Source: Emticicia sp. C21
Lineage (GTDB): Bacteria; Bacteroidota; Bacteroidia; Cytophagales; Spirosomataceae
Length of the DNA stretch: 35,611 nt
Direction: 5' to 3'
NCBI RefSeq assembly: GCF_003418935.1
Contig: NZ_QVMT01000024.1
Span: 1-35,611, forward strand
The notes under the pieces were generated by a model that saw nothing but the letters and a program-made list of their open reading frames with translations, was not told the DNA's origin and searched no databases. The position numbers and the translations under genes are program-made. Below, in pieces: positions 26,300 to 35,600 of the stretch (positions within the stretch are counted from its first letter, which is position 1; the number at the start of each line of letters is the position of its first letter).

Positions 26300-27379
26300 A
26301 TGAAAAAATACCTTTTCATTCTTTCTGTCTGTTTAGCCGCCTGCGAAAATAAAACCGAACAACAAGACTGGCAACTCATACCTTTTGTAAAGCAAGACGC
26401 CGACAACCCTGTTTTATCGGCTAATGACACCACCACTTTCGATGACCCTATCTTAAAGAAAACCATCAATTGGGAGGCAAAAGATGTCTATAACCCATCG
26501 GCAGTAGTAAGAGACGGAAAAGTGTATCTATTGTACAGAGCCGAAGATACACTGAAAGTGGTAGATGGTACTTCTCGCTTAGGTTTAGCTGTGAGCGAAG
26601 ATGGCATTCATTTTACCCGTCAGCCAAAGCCTGTGTTTTATCCGACAGAAGATTTCATGAAAAAATATGAATATCCCGGAGGTTGCGAGGACCCGCGTCT
26701 GGTAGAAACAGTCGATGGTAAATATATATTGACCTATACAGCCTACGATGGCAAGACAGCCCGATTATGTGTAGCCTCCTCACCTGATTTGCAAACCTGG
26801 AAAAAAGAGGGCTTAGCTTTTAAAGATGCTAAATACGAAAGCCTGTGGTCGAAGTCGGGAGCGATTATCTGCGAAAAAGTAAACGAGAAATTCATTGCCA
26901 AAAAAATCAATGGTAAATACTGGATGTATTTTGGAGATACTAACCTTTTCCTGGCAAGTTCAGATAACCTGACAGACTGGACAATTCTTGAAGGTGAGGA
27001 TGGTAAACCAAAACCAATTGTGAAACCTAGAGACGATAATTTTGATAGCTGGTTGGTAGAATCAGGCCCGGCAGCTTTCATCACTGATAAAGGTATTCTA
27101 TTAATATATAATAGTGCTAACAAGGGTTTCCAGAATAAAGCAACCGATACAAAGAACGCCTACAGAGCCGGACAGGTATTATTCGATAAAAACGATCCGA
27201 CTAAGATTCTTGACCGTTCTAAAACTTTCTTCTTTGAACCTGATAAACCTTATGAATTAACCGGACAAGTAAACAATGTAGTTTTTGTTGAAGGCCTGGT
27301 AAACTTTAAAGACCGTTGGTTTTTGTACTATGGAACAGCCGATTCGAAAATTGCAGTAGCCATTAGCGATAAGAAATAA
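26300..27379 (+). CDS. GH130-family glycosidase/phosphorylase lipoprotein
   Basis: A protein of 359 residues beginning MKKYLFILSVCLAACENK, a lipoprotein signal with lipobox LAAC and lipidated Cys15, so it sits in the periplasm or at the cell surface. The frame is open far upstream, but that part runs antisense through the divergent gene and lacks support. GH130 landmarks are the YNPSAVVRDGKVYLLYRAED blade, the GGCEDPRLV motif, DSWLVESGP and the C-terminal VFVEGLVNFKDRWFLYYGTA. The fold is a five-bladed beta-propeller. GH130 includes beta-mannoside phosphorylases and hydrolases; export away from cytoplasmic phosphorylated sugars favours a hydrolase or a surface mannan/glycan enzyme, but this is inference. 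There are no SusC/SusD neighbours. Confidence 0.88.
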   Translation: MKKYLFILSVCLAACENKTEQQDWQLIPFVKQDADNPVLSANDTTTFDDPILKKTINWEAKDVYNPSAVVRDGKVYLLYRAEDTLKVVDGTSRLGLAVSEDGIHFTRQPKPVFYPTEDFMKKYEYPGGCEDPRLVETVDGKYILTYTAYDGKTARLCVASSPDLQTWKKEGLAFKDAKYESLWSKSGAIICEKVNEKFIAKKINGKYWMYFGDTNLFLASSDNLTDWTILEGEDGKPKPIVKPRDDNFDSWLVESGPAAFITDKGILLIYNSANKGFQNKATDTKNAYRAGQVLFDKNDPTKILDRSKTFFFEPDKPYELTGQVNNVVFVEGLVNFKDRWFLYYGTADSKIAVAISDKK

Positions 27380-27392
27380 TCGAACCATATAT

Positions 27393-27438
27393 AATATATA
27401 AGAGGCAATTCTGATTCAGAAATTGCCCCTTATATATT
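27393..27438. terminator. Bidirectional terminator between GH130 and argH
   Basis: Eighteen-base arms AATATATAAGAGGCAATT (27393-27410) and AATTGCCCCTTATATATT (27421-27438) pair with a single mismatch across a 10-nt loop. The site lies 13 bp after the GH130 stop and 16 bp before the end of the convergent argH gene. Confidence 0.8.
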
Positions 27439-27454
27439 GTATAGTATAGCCTTA

Positions 27455-28810
27455 TTACTGCTCTCCCCAATTCAATAATTTCTCAAATGCCGCATCTATT
27501 TTTTCGAATTCAAAGCTTTTGATAACATTATTCATCATCTGTACAATTTCACCATTACACAAATTCCCAATACTACCTTCTAAGGTATGGTTTAGCTCTC
27601 TGGATGCTTCATAAGTGCCTCCGAAAATCTCATCTTTTACCTTCAGATAAGCATCTCTGAAAGGTAAGCCCTGCATTACTAGTTCATTCACTCTTTCAAC
27701 TGAGAAAATCGGATCATATTTTTTATCTGCCAGCAAATCTTCTTTTACCTGAATATGGGGCAGCATCATTGCCGTAATATCCAGACATTCAATTATCTGA
27801 TCGAAGGCGGGCATCAGGATTTCTTTCAGAATCTGCATATCTCTATGGTAGCCACTGGGCAGATTGCTTGTCACAAAAGCCAGCTCTGTTGGTAGTCCTT
27901 TCAACCGGTTGGCTTTAGCTCTGAGCAACTCAGCCACATCCGGATTCTTCTTGTGTGGCATGATACTGCTACCTGTAGTAAAATCATCAGGTAGAGTCAG
28001 GAATCCGAAGTTCTGTGAATTATACAAACAAATATCCATAGCCATACGCGATAGGGTAGTGGCTAATGAAGTCAATGCCGATAGAACTACGTATTCAGTT
28101 TTGCCCCTTGTCATCTGTGCATATACTACATTATAATTAAGGTCGTCAAAACCTAAGAGCTCAGTTGTCAGCGTTCTGTTTAGCGGAAAAGAACTTCCAT
28201 AACCTGCGCCAGAACCTAATGGATTTTTATTAACAACTTTATAGGCTCCCTGCAAAATATTCACATCATCAACCAGGCTTTCGGCATAAGCCCCAAACCA
28301 TAGTCCGAAAGAAGATGGCATCGCAATCTGCAAGTGAGTATAGCCTGGCAATAAAGAATCTTTATGTAGTTCGCTCTTTTCAATTAAGTGTCTGAACACT
28401 ACTTCAATCTTCTGCACGATGATTCGTACCTGATGGCGCATGAATAATTTCAAATCTACCAATACCTGATCATTGCGTGAGCGGCCGCTATGGATTTTCT
28501 TGCCAGCATCTCCAAGTGCCTGAGTTAATAGCCATTCTACCTGCGAGTGTACATCTTCGATATTTTTCTCAATCGAAAATTTGTCATTTACAATATCATT
28601 GTATATCTTTCGACACTCTTTTAAGAGACTCCCTAACTCATCGGCTTCGAGCAAGCCAATTGATTCTAACATGATGGCGTGTGCCATGGAACCGAGTACA
28701 TCAAACTCAGCCAGGTACAAATCCATCTCACGATCGTGCCCAACTGTAAAATTTTCAATTACGTTATTTTCTGAAGTATTTTTACTGCTTTCCTTTTGCC
28801 AGAGTTTCAC
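27455..28810 (-). CDS. argH: Argininosuccinate lyase
   Basis: A protein of 451 residues that splits argininosuccinate into arginine and fumarate, the last step of arginine synthesis; cytoplasmic homotetramer. The fumarase/aspartase-superfamily signature GSSIMPHKKNPD lies at about residues 277-288, and HSGRSRNDQV and PGYTHLQIAMPS are also present. I choose the GTG at 28810, which yields the family's usual beginning (M)KLWQK. An earlier in-frame GTG at 28834 overlaps a -7 promoter box and so should not be on the mRNA. No other arginine gene is adjacent. Confidence 0.93.
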   Translation of the reverse strand: MKLWQKESSKNTSENNVIENFTVGHDREMDLYLAEFDVLGSMAHAIMLESIGLLEADELGSLLKECRKIYNDIVNDKFSIEKNIEDVHSQVEWLLTQALGDAGKKIHSGRSRNDQVLVDLKLFMRHQVRIIVQKIEVVFRHLIEKSELHKDSLLPGYTHLQIAMPSSFGLWFGAYAESLVDDVNILQGAYKVVNKNPLGSGAGYGSSFPLNRTLTTELLGFDDLNYNVVYAQMTRGKTEYVVLSALTSLATTLSRMAMDICLYNSQNFGFLTLPDDFTTGSSIMPHKKNPDVAELLRAKANRLKGLPTELAFVTSNLPSGYHRDMQILKEILMPAFDQIIECLDITAMMLPHIQVKEDLLADKKYDPIFSVERVNELVMQGLPFRDAYLKVKDEIFGGTYEASRELNHTLEGSIGNLCNGEIVQMMNNVIKSFEFEKIDAAFEKLLNWGEQ

Positions 28811-28833
28811 AATGTAGGTGTTTGATTTGAACA

Positions 28834-28841
28834 CAAATATA
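28834..28841 (-). promoter_or_regulatory. Candidate -7 promoter element for argH
   Basis: TATATTTG on the minus strand matches TAnnTTTG exactly, 23 bp before the GTG at 28810. The -33 region is T-rich but has no TTG. The position of the box settles the start choice for argH. Confidence 0.45.
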
Positions 28842-28908
28842 AAGATGAAAAGCGCTGGGAATAAAATTTTATAAGATTTTTAATAAATGCCTATACGTGC
28901 AACGTTTT

Positions 28909-28924
28909 TAGCACGATTTTTGCA
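28909..28924 (+). promoter_or_regulatory. Sigma-54-like promoter facing the giant surface protein gene
   Basis: TAGCACG-ATTT-TTGCA fits the -24/-12 sigma-54 consensus with exact spacing and the same single deviation (A for G) as the site at 21888-21903. It points towards the small open frame at 29290 and the giant gene at 29618, which would give leaders of about 355 and 680 nt. Confidence 0.55.
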
Positions 28925-29289
28925 CTATCTAGAATACAACGATTGCACAAACCCAAATGTAGCGTGAATATATTGAGTGAAAAAGAGCTATTTCTACGGG
29001 TTTTTATATAGAATAGAAATAATATCAGTAAAGAATTGCTTTGGCACGGATTTAGTTAAATCCCGCTTTTGGTATCACAAATACTATGCCACCGTATATT
29101 TATGTGTTAAATATTTACTGAGTTTTTTCTAATTTCAAAAAGTAAAGAATAATAATTGCTATAGTGAGCCTGCCTTGTGACGTTTACCAATTATTATCGT
29201 CTTATTACAACATAAGAAAGAATACCTATATTTATATTTGAATTCCAGATACATTTTTACTATTGAGTGAACCTTTACTATTTTACACG
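28925..29289. other. Long leader/regulatory region without a gene
   Basis: No credible coding frame is seen. It contains a perfect palindrome, GGATTTA-GT-TAAATCC, at 29048-29063 preceded by TTGGCACG. It also has a TAnnTTTG element, TATATTTG, at 29233-29240 on the plus strand, and the motif TATTGAGTGA at 28971 and 29261. The motif recurs at 29573 and 29592 before the giant gene. Confidence 0.5.
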
Positions 29290-29617
29290 ATGAAGAAAAA
29301 TTATACCTGTATAGGTAGATGCATTGCATCTGTTTCTTCTATTTTTAACCTTCTGTCAATTTCAAAATCTGAAACCCTATGGGTTTTAGAAAAATTGATT
29401 TTAATGGATAATCGTGTCTGTTCTGCTAAAGTTTCTTCACAATTTGCTTTCAAGCCCATTGTACTCGTAGTATTATGTACCACAAAACAGTTTATGGAAG
29501 TATGCTATTAACTTTCTGAAATACTGTTTTGATTCTTTTTTTGAGTGCATAAATCCGACCCAACAAGGTCATTATTGAGTATAAAATTTACTATTGAGTG
29601 TAACTATTACAATTACC
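29256..29617 (+). repeat. Duplicated short leader preceding two start codons
   Basis: The segment before the small frame (TTTACTATTGAGTG at 29257-29270, then AACCTTTAC) recurs before the giant gene (TTTACTATTGAGTG at 29587-29600, then TAACTATTAC). In each case an ATG and a Lys/Arg-Asn start follow 18-20 bp later. The copies are about 330 bp apart and probably derive from a duplication of the gene's 5' end. Confidence 0.55.
29290..29511 (+). CDS. Small open reading frame, possible remnant of a paralogous gene 5' end
   Basis: A 73-residue frame beginning MKKNYTCIGRC with a hydrophobic stretch near its end (FKPIVLVVLC). No domain is recognised. It sits behind a leader almost identical to the one before the giant surface protein. 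Its layout, a polar N-terminal stretch followed by a hydrophobic segment, resembles the first 86 residues of that protein (MRNFTSWFTGVC... VRPISAFMLVLL). It may be a truncated and decayed copy of that N-terminus, or a small membrane peptide. Whether it is translated is uncertain. Confidence 0.3.
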   Translation: MKKNYTCIGRCIASVSSIFNLLSISKSETLWVLEKLILMDNRVCSAKVSSQFAFKPIVLVVLCTTKQFMEVCY

Positions 29618-32600
29618 ATGAGAAATTTTACATCTTGGTTTACAGGTGTTTGCAAAACTTTCATTTCTGGAAAGGATTCCTATTTGCCATTCACTTTACT
29701 CAACCTTTTACTTTCTGAGATACCAGTAGCCTTGATTCCTCAAGGTGTATTATCACCTGCTGCGGTTACTCATGAAACACGGCATAGAAAGCCTAAGTCT
29801 ACTTATTGGGTAAGACCTATTTCAGCTTTTATGCTGGTATTATTAACATGGTTTTCTACCTCAGTAGTATATGCCAAAAAAGCTCCTGTCACAGGCTGTG
29901 ATTGTGAGTCTTATAATCTGGTCAAGAACAGTGCTTTTGATTCAGGCATTAATACTAACTGGTCACCACAGAATGGAGAGTGGAGCTTAGGTACCGGTGC
30001 TTCGACTGGGAATTTCGGGGTATTAAATAATAGTGATAAAACAATATCTGGCGGATATAAAGTTTATCAGGTTATTACTGATGGCGTAACAGTCGGAAAG
30101 ACTTATACACTAAATGCTGTTGCAGCCACTCATGGAACTTCAAGCGGTTCAGCTTTAGCACAATTATACATAGAGTTTTTAAATTCAAGTGATGCCGTAA
30201 TTGGAACTTCTTCAAAGGCTTCAATCACTAATGTTTATAATGGAACACTGGTTGCTATTTCCCCTATCTCAATGGTGGCACCTGCTAATACAGCCAAAAT
30301 CAGATTTGTAGGATATAGTAACGGTAGAGCGCTGAAATTTGATAATCCTAAAATCACTACTTGTTATGAGCCAATCAATGCTTCATTAGTAAAAGTTGAT
30401 CCAACCTGTAATGTAAATGATGGTAGTATTACCGTAACAGCTTCAGGCGGAAGCGGAGAGTATGAATATAGCAAAGATAATTCAAACTGGCAATCGTCAA
30501 ATGTATTTTCAAACTTAGGGGCTGCTTCTTATAATATATATGTAAGAGATGCTAATACAAGTGCAAGTGCCTGTAAGAAAACTTTACCAGCAACCTTAAC
30601 TTGTGTTTCCTGTGTTTGTATCTCGAATAACTTTATTAAGAACAGCGGCTTTGATACAAACTTAGATAACTGGACAGCAAGCAATGGTGGTTTAGAACGT
30701 TCAACTGGCTCCTCTACCGGAGCTTTCGGTATTTTAAATAATAGTGATGCAACTGGTGACTATAAAGTTTATCAGGTAATCAGCACTGGCATAACAGTTG
30801 GCAAAACCTATACATTAAATGCCTTAGCTGCTACGCACAGTAAATCGGCTCCGGCTGTGGCACAAATCTACTTTGAGTTTTTGAACTCAGGTAATACTGT
30901 AATCGGGACTTCTTCAAAAGCTACAATCACTAATACTTATAATGGAACCTTAGTAGCTATTTCTCCAATCTCAATGGTAGCTCCTGCAAACGCTGTAAAA
31001 ATCAGATTTGTAGGCTACGCTAACGGAAGAGCCTTGAAATTTGACAATGTTAAGGTTACTACCTGTTATGATGAAATTGATGGGTCGTTAGCAAAAGCTG
31101 ATCCAACCTGTAATGTGAACGACGGTACTATTACTGTAACAGCCTCAGGTGGAAGCGGAGAATATGAATACAGTAAAGACAATTCAACCTGGCAGGATTC
31201 TAACGTATTCTCTGGCTTAGGCGCTGGTAATTATACTATATATATAAGAGACGCTAATACAAGTGGTGCATCATGTAAGAAAAGTGTTCAGATTATCTTA
31301 ACTTGTATTTCCTGCGTTTGTATCTCAAATAATCTTATTCTGAACAGTGGCTTTGATACGAACTTAGATAACTGGACAGCAAGCAATGGTGGTTTAGAAC
31401 GCTCAACTGGCTCCTCTACCGGAGCTTTCGGTATTTTAAACAATAGTGATGCAACTGGTGACTATAAAGTTTATCAGGTAATCAGTAATGGAGTGATGGT
31501 AGGTAAAACCTATACACTAAATGCCTTAGCTGCTACGCACAGTAAATCGGCTCCGGCTGTGGCACAAATCTACTTTGAGTTTTTGAACTCAAGCAATACC
31601 GTAATCGGGACTTCATCAAAAGTTACTGTTACCAATACTTATAACGGAACATTAGTGGCCATTGCTCCAATTTCGATGGTAGCTCCTGCAAACGCTGTAA
31701 AAATCAGATTTGTAGGCTACGCTAACGGAAGAGCCTTGAAGTTTGACAATGTTAAGGTTACTACCTGTTATGATGAAATTGATGGGTCGTTAGCAAAAGC
31801 TGATCCAACCTGTAATGTGAACGACGGTACTATTACTGTAACAGCCTCAGGTGGAAGCGGAGAATATGAATACAGTAAAGACAATTCAACCTGGCAGGAT
31901 TCTAATGTATTCTCTGGCTTAGGCGCTGGTAATTATACTATATATATAAGAGATGCTAACTCAAGTGGTGCATCATGTAAGAAAAGTGTTCAGATTACCT
32001 TAACTTGTATTTCCTGCGTTTGTATCTCAAATAATCTTATTCTGAACAGTGGCTTTGATACGAACTTAGATAACTGGACAGCAAGCAATGGTGGTTTAGA
32101 ACGCTCAACTGGCTCCTCTACCGGAGCTTTCGGTATTTTAAATAATAGCGATGCGACTGGTGACTATAAAGTTTATCAGGTAATCAGCAATGGTATAATA
32201 GTTGGCAAAACTTATACATTAAATGCTTTAGCAGCTACGCACAGTAAATCTGCTCCGGCTATAGCACAAATCTACTTTGAATTCTTAAACTCAAGCAATA
32301 CCGTAATCGGTACTTCATCAAAAGTTACTGTTACTAATACTTACAACGGAACATTGGTAGCCATTGCCCCAATCTCAATGGTAGCTCCTGCAAACGCTGT
32401 AAAAATCAGATTTGTAGGCTACGCCAACGGAAGAGCCTTGAAGTTTGACAATGTTAAGATTACTACCTGTTATGATGAGATCAATGGTTCGTTAGTAAAA
32501 GCTAATCCAATCTGTAATCAGAATAATGGTTCTATTACTGTAACAGCCACAGGCGGTAGTGGAGAATACGAGTATAGCAAAGACAATTCAACCTGGCAGG

Positions 32601-35600
32601 ATTCTAACGTATTTACGGGTCTGGCTGCCGGTACTTATACTATATATATAAGAGATGCCAATACAAGCGGTGCATCATGTAAGAAAAGTTTACCGACAAC
32701 TCTTACTTGTATCCCTTGTGTTTGTGAGTCTGATAATTTAGTAAGGAACAGTGGTTTCGATTCTAACCTGACTGAATGGACCCCAACAAATGGTTCTTTC
32801 GACCGCTCAACGAATGGGACTAACGGAGGCTTTGCTATATTAAATAATGCTGATAATTCGGGAGAATATAAGGCTTATCAGGATATTACTAATGGTGTAA
32901 TTGCTGGTAAAACCTATATATTGAATGCTTTAGCTGCAACACATAGTAAATCTGCCCCGGCAATAGCACAGATTTATTTTGAGTTTCTGAACTCAAGTAA
33001 TGTCGTTATTGGAACATCTCCGAAAGCAACTATCACAAATGCTTATAACGGAACTTCCCTAGTAGCTATTGCACCTATTTCAATGGTAGCGCCAAATGGT
33101 ACTACTAAAATCAGAGTAGTTGGATATGCAAGTGGAAGAGCATTGAAGTTTGATAATGTTATCATCAAAACCTGTTATGAAGCAGTTGATGGTTCATTAT
33201 CTGTTACTCCGTTAACTTGTGGACAAACTGATGGTAAAATTACAGTAACGGCAACAGGTGGTAGCGGTAGCTACGAATATAGTAAAGATGGTACCAACTG
33301 GCAGGCATCAAACATATTTACAGGATTAGGAGCAGGCAATTATACTATCCGTATCAGAGATAAAAATGCCACTAATTGTGTTAAAACTATAACAACTACA
33401 ATTGATGATAAACCGAAACCAACTGTAGTAGTTGACTCGAAAGTAATCTGTTTAGGTGAAAGTGCCACATTAACAGCAACTACTTGTAGCGGTACAGTAA
33501 CCTGGAATACAGGTGCAACTGGTTTGACCATAACAGTTACACCAATTTCTTCCGGAACAACAACCTATACAGCTACTTGTACTAATTCTTATAATTGTAC
33601 GGCTACCGCACAAGGTACAGTTACTGTTAATCCAAAACCAACCATAGCTGTTGATAGTAAAACAATATGTGTCGGGAAAAGCGCGACTTTAACTGCAACT
33701 ACTTGTACAGGAACTGTAACATGGAATACAGGAGCAACAGGTTCTACCTTAACAGTTAGCCCTACAACAACCACAAATTATACAGCAACCTGTACTTTAG
33801 CTACTACTTGTAAAGCTACGGCGACTGGTACAGTTAATGTGAATCAATTACCTAATAAGCCATCTTTAACAGTTGATAAATCATCTATCTGTCCGGCAGA
33901 AAGTGCTACTATTACAGCTTCTGGTTGCACAGATGGCACATTATTATGGTCAACAGGTGAAACAACAAGTAGCATTACGGTATATCCTACATCAACAACA
34001 ACTTATACAGTAACTTGTACTTTAACCAGGACAGGCTGTACCAGTGACCTTGCGTCTCAACAAATAACAGTAACACCAACTGATCCTATTGTTATCACAA
34101 CATGTACTCCTGGTTCAAGCTCTGGCAATCCTACAGCTTCTGCTTTAGGATTTAACGTGTTTACTTTAAATGGCGTAGCATTAGCATCAGGTGATGTAGA
34201 TAATGGAATAGCTGCAGGTGGAAGTATCGAACTAAAAGGTACAACCAATATTACAGGTAATAATCCAAGTGGTTATTCAACCTTACCAACTGTAGGTGGA
34301 AACTTAACTTACATTTACGCAGGAGGTAAAATTATTTACACTTCAGGTAATGGTGTGAATGTGAATGGTGGTGGTTTTGCTAAGGTATGTGATATCACAG
34401 GTTCGACATTCTATCCTAATGGAGGAAACGCCCGTATCACAGGAGGTACTATCAACCAGACTCCAGCTATTAATATCAATACAGGACAGGGAGCAGGTAC
34501 ATGGCAAAATGGTTGTGGTAGCATCAATTTCGCTAACGCATTTACCAGCTTCCAGTCATCAGCTACTTCAATGAGTGGTTTGGCTAATAATGTTACACCA
34601 ACATTTGATCCGGGTAATACAACTCAACCGAAACTTACTTTACAAGCAGGTTCAAATATCTGGAACCTGACAGGTGCACAATTAAATGGCTATTCAACAA
34701 TTGTATTCAATAATGCACCTGATGCATCAAAACCACTTATAATTAATGTAAATGCAGCAGGAAGCTTCGTATTAACGCTTCCAAATCTTTCAGGTATTGG
34801 CGATGCACATGGCCAATTTATTATCTGGAACTTCTATAATGCAACAAATCTTACTGTTTCGAATTCAAGCACGACTATGAAAGGGACATTGTTTGCCCCT
34901 AATGCTGATGTAACGAAAAACAGTAGTTCAAATATTGACGGACAAGTGATTGCAAAATCATTTGCAATGAATGGTGGTGAAGTACACTATCAGAAATTTA
35001 ACTCAACTATTGACTGGGGAACAAATTGCGACCCTATCTGTGCAGGTTCACCAATTACACTTACTGCAACCGGATGTACCTCTACACTTACCTGGACAGG
35101 TGGTGGAAGCACAAAAACAGGTAATTCCGTAGTATTTAATCCTTTAGTAACTACAACGTTTACAGCTACTTGTGGTACAGGTGTTTGTAAATCAACTGCA
35201 AATATTACAATTGAAGTAATACCAGCACCTAAAGTAACATTGACAAAAGTTGATGTGACCTGTAATGGCAAAAATGATGGAAAGATAACAGCTACGGGCT
35301 CAGACGGAACACCTCAATATACATTCAGTATTAATGGAACAACGTTTACTTCCACTCCTGCCAATTCTTATGATTTTACTAACCTTGCTCCTAATACTTA
35401 TACTGTAACAGTTAAAGATAGCAAAGGTTGTACAGCCACGGCAACTATTACAATTACACAACCTACAGTGCTAGCAGCTATAGTTACGAAAGTAGATGTA
35501 AAATGTAACGGCGGGAATGATGGTAGTGCGACAGTAACTGCAACAGGAGGAACAGCACCATACACTTATAGCTGGTCGCCAAGTGGTGGCACAGGCGCAA

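Noticed and set aside
28897-28925. GTGCAA/TTGCAC inverted repeat as an operator for argH
   Set aside because: Six-base arms are weak evidence and half of it belongs to the sigma-54-like element.
29897-33417. CRISPR-like array
   Set aside because: The repeats are about 700 bp, in frame and part of one protein; there are no short repeats with unique spacers.
33340-35271. Minus-strand open frames opposite the giant surface protein
   Set aside because: They are low-complexity Val/Thr-rich shadows produced by the repetitive composition of the plus-strand gene.
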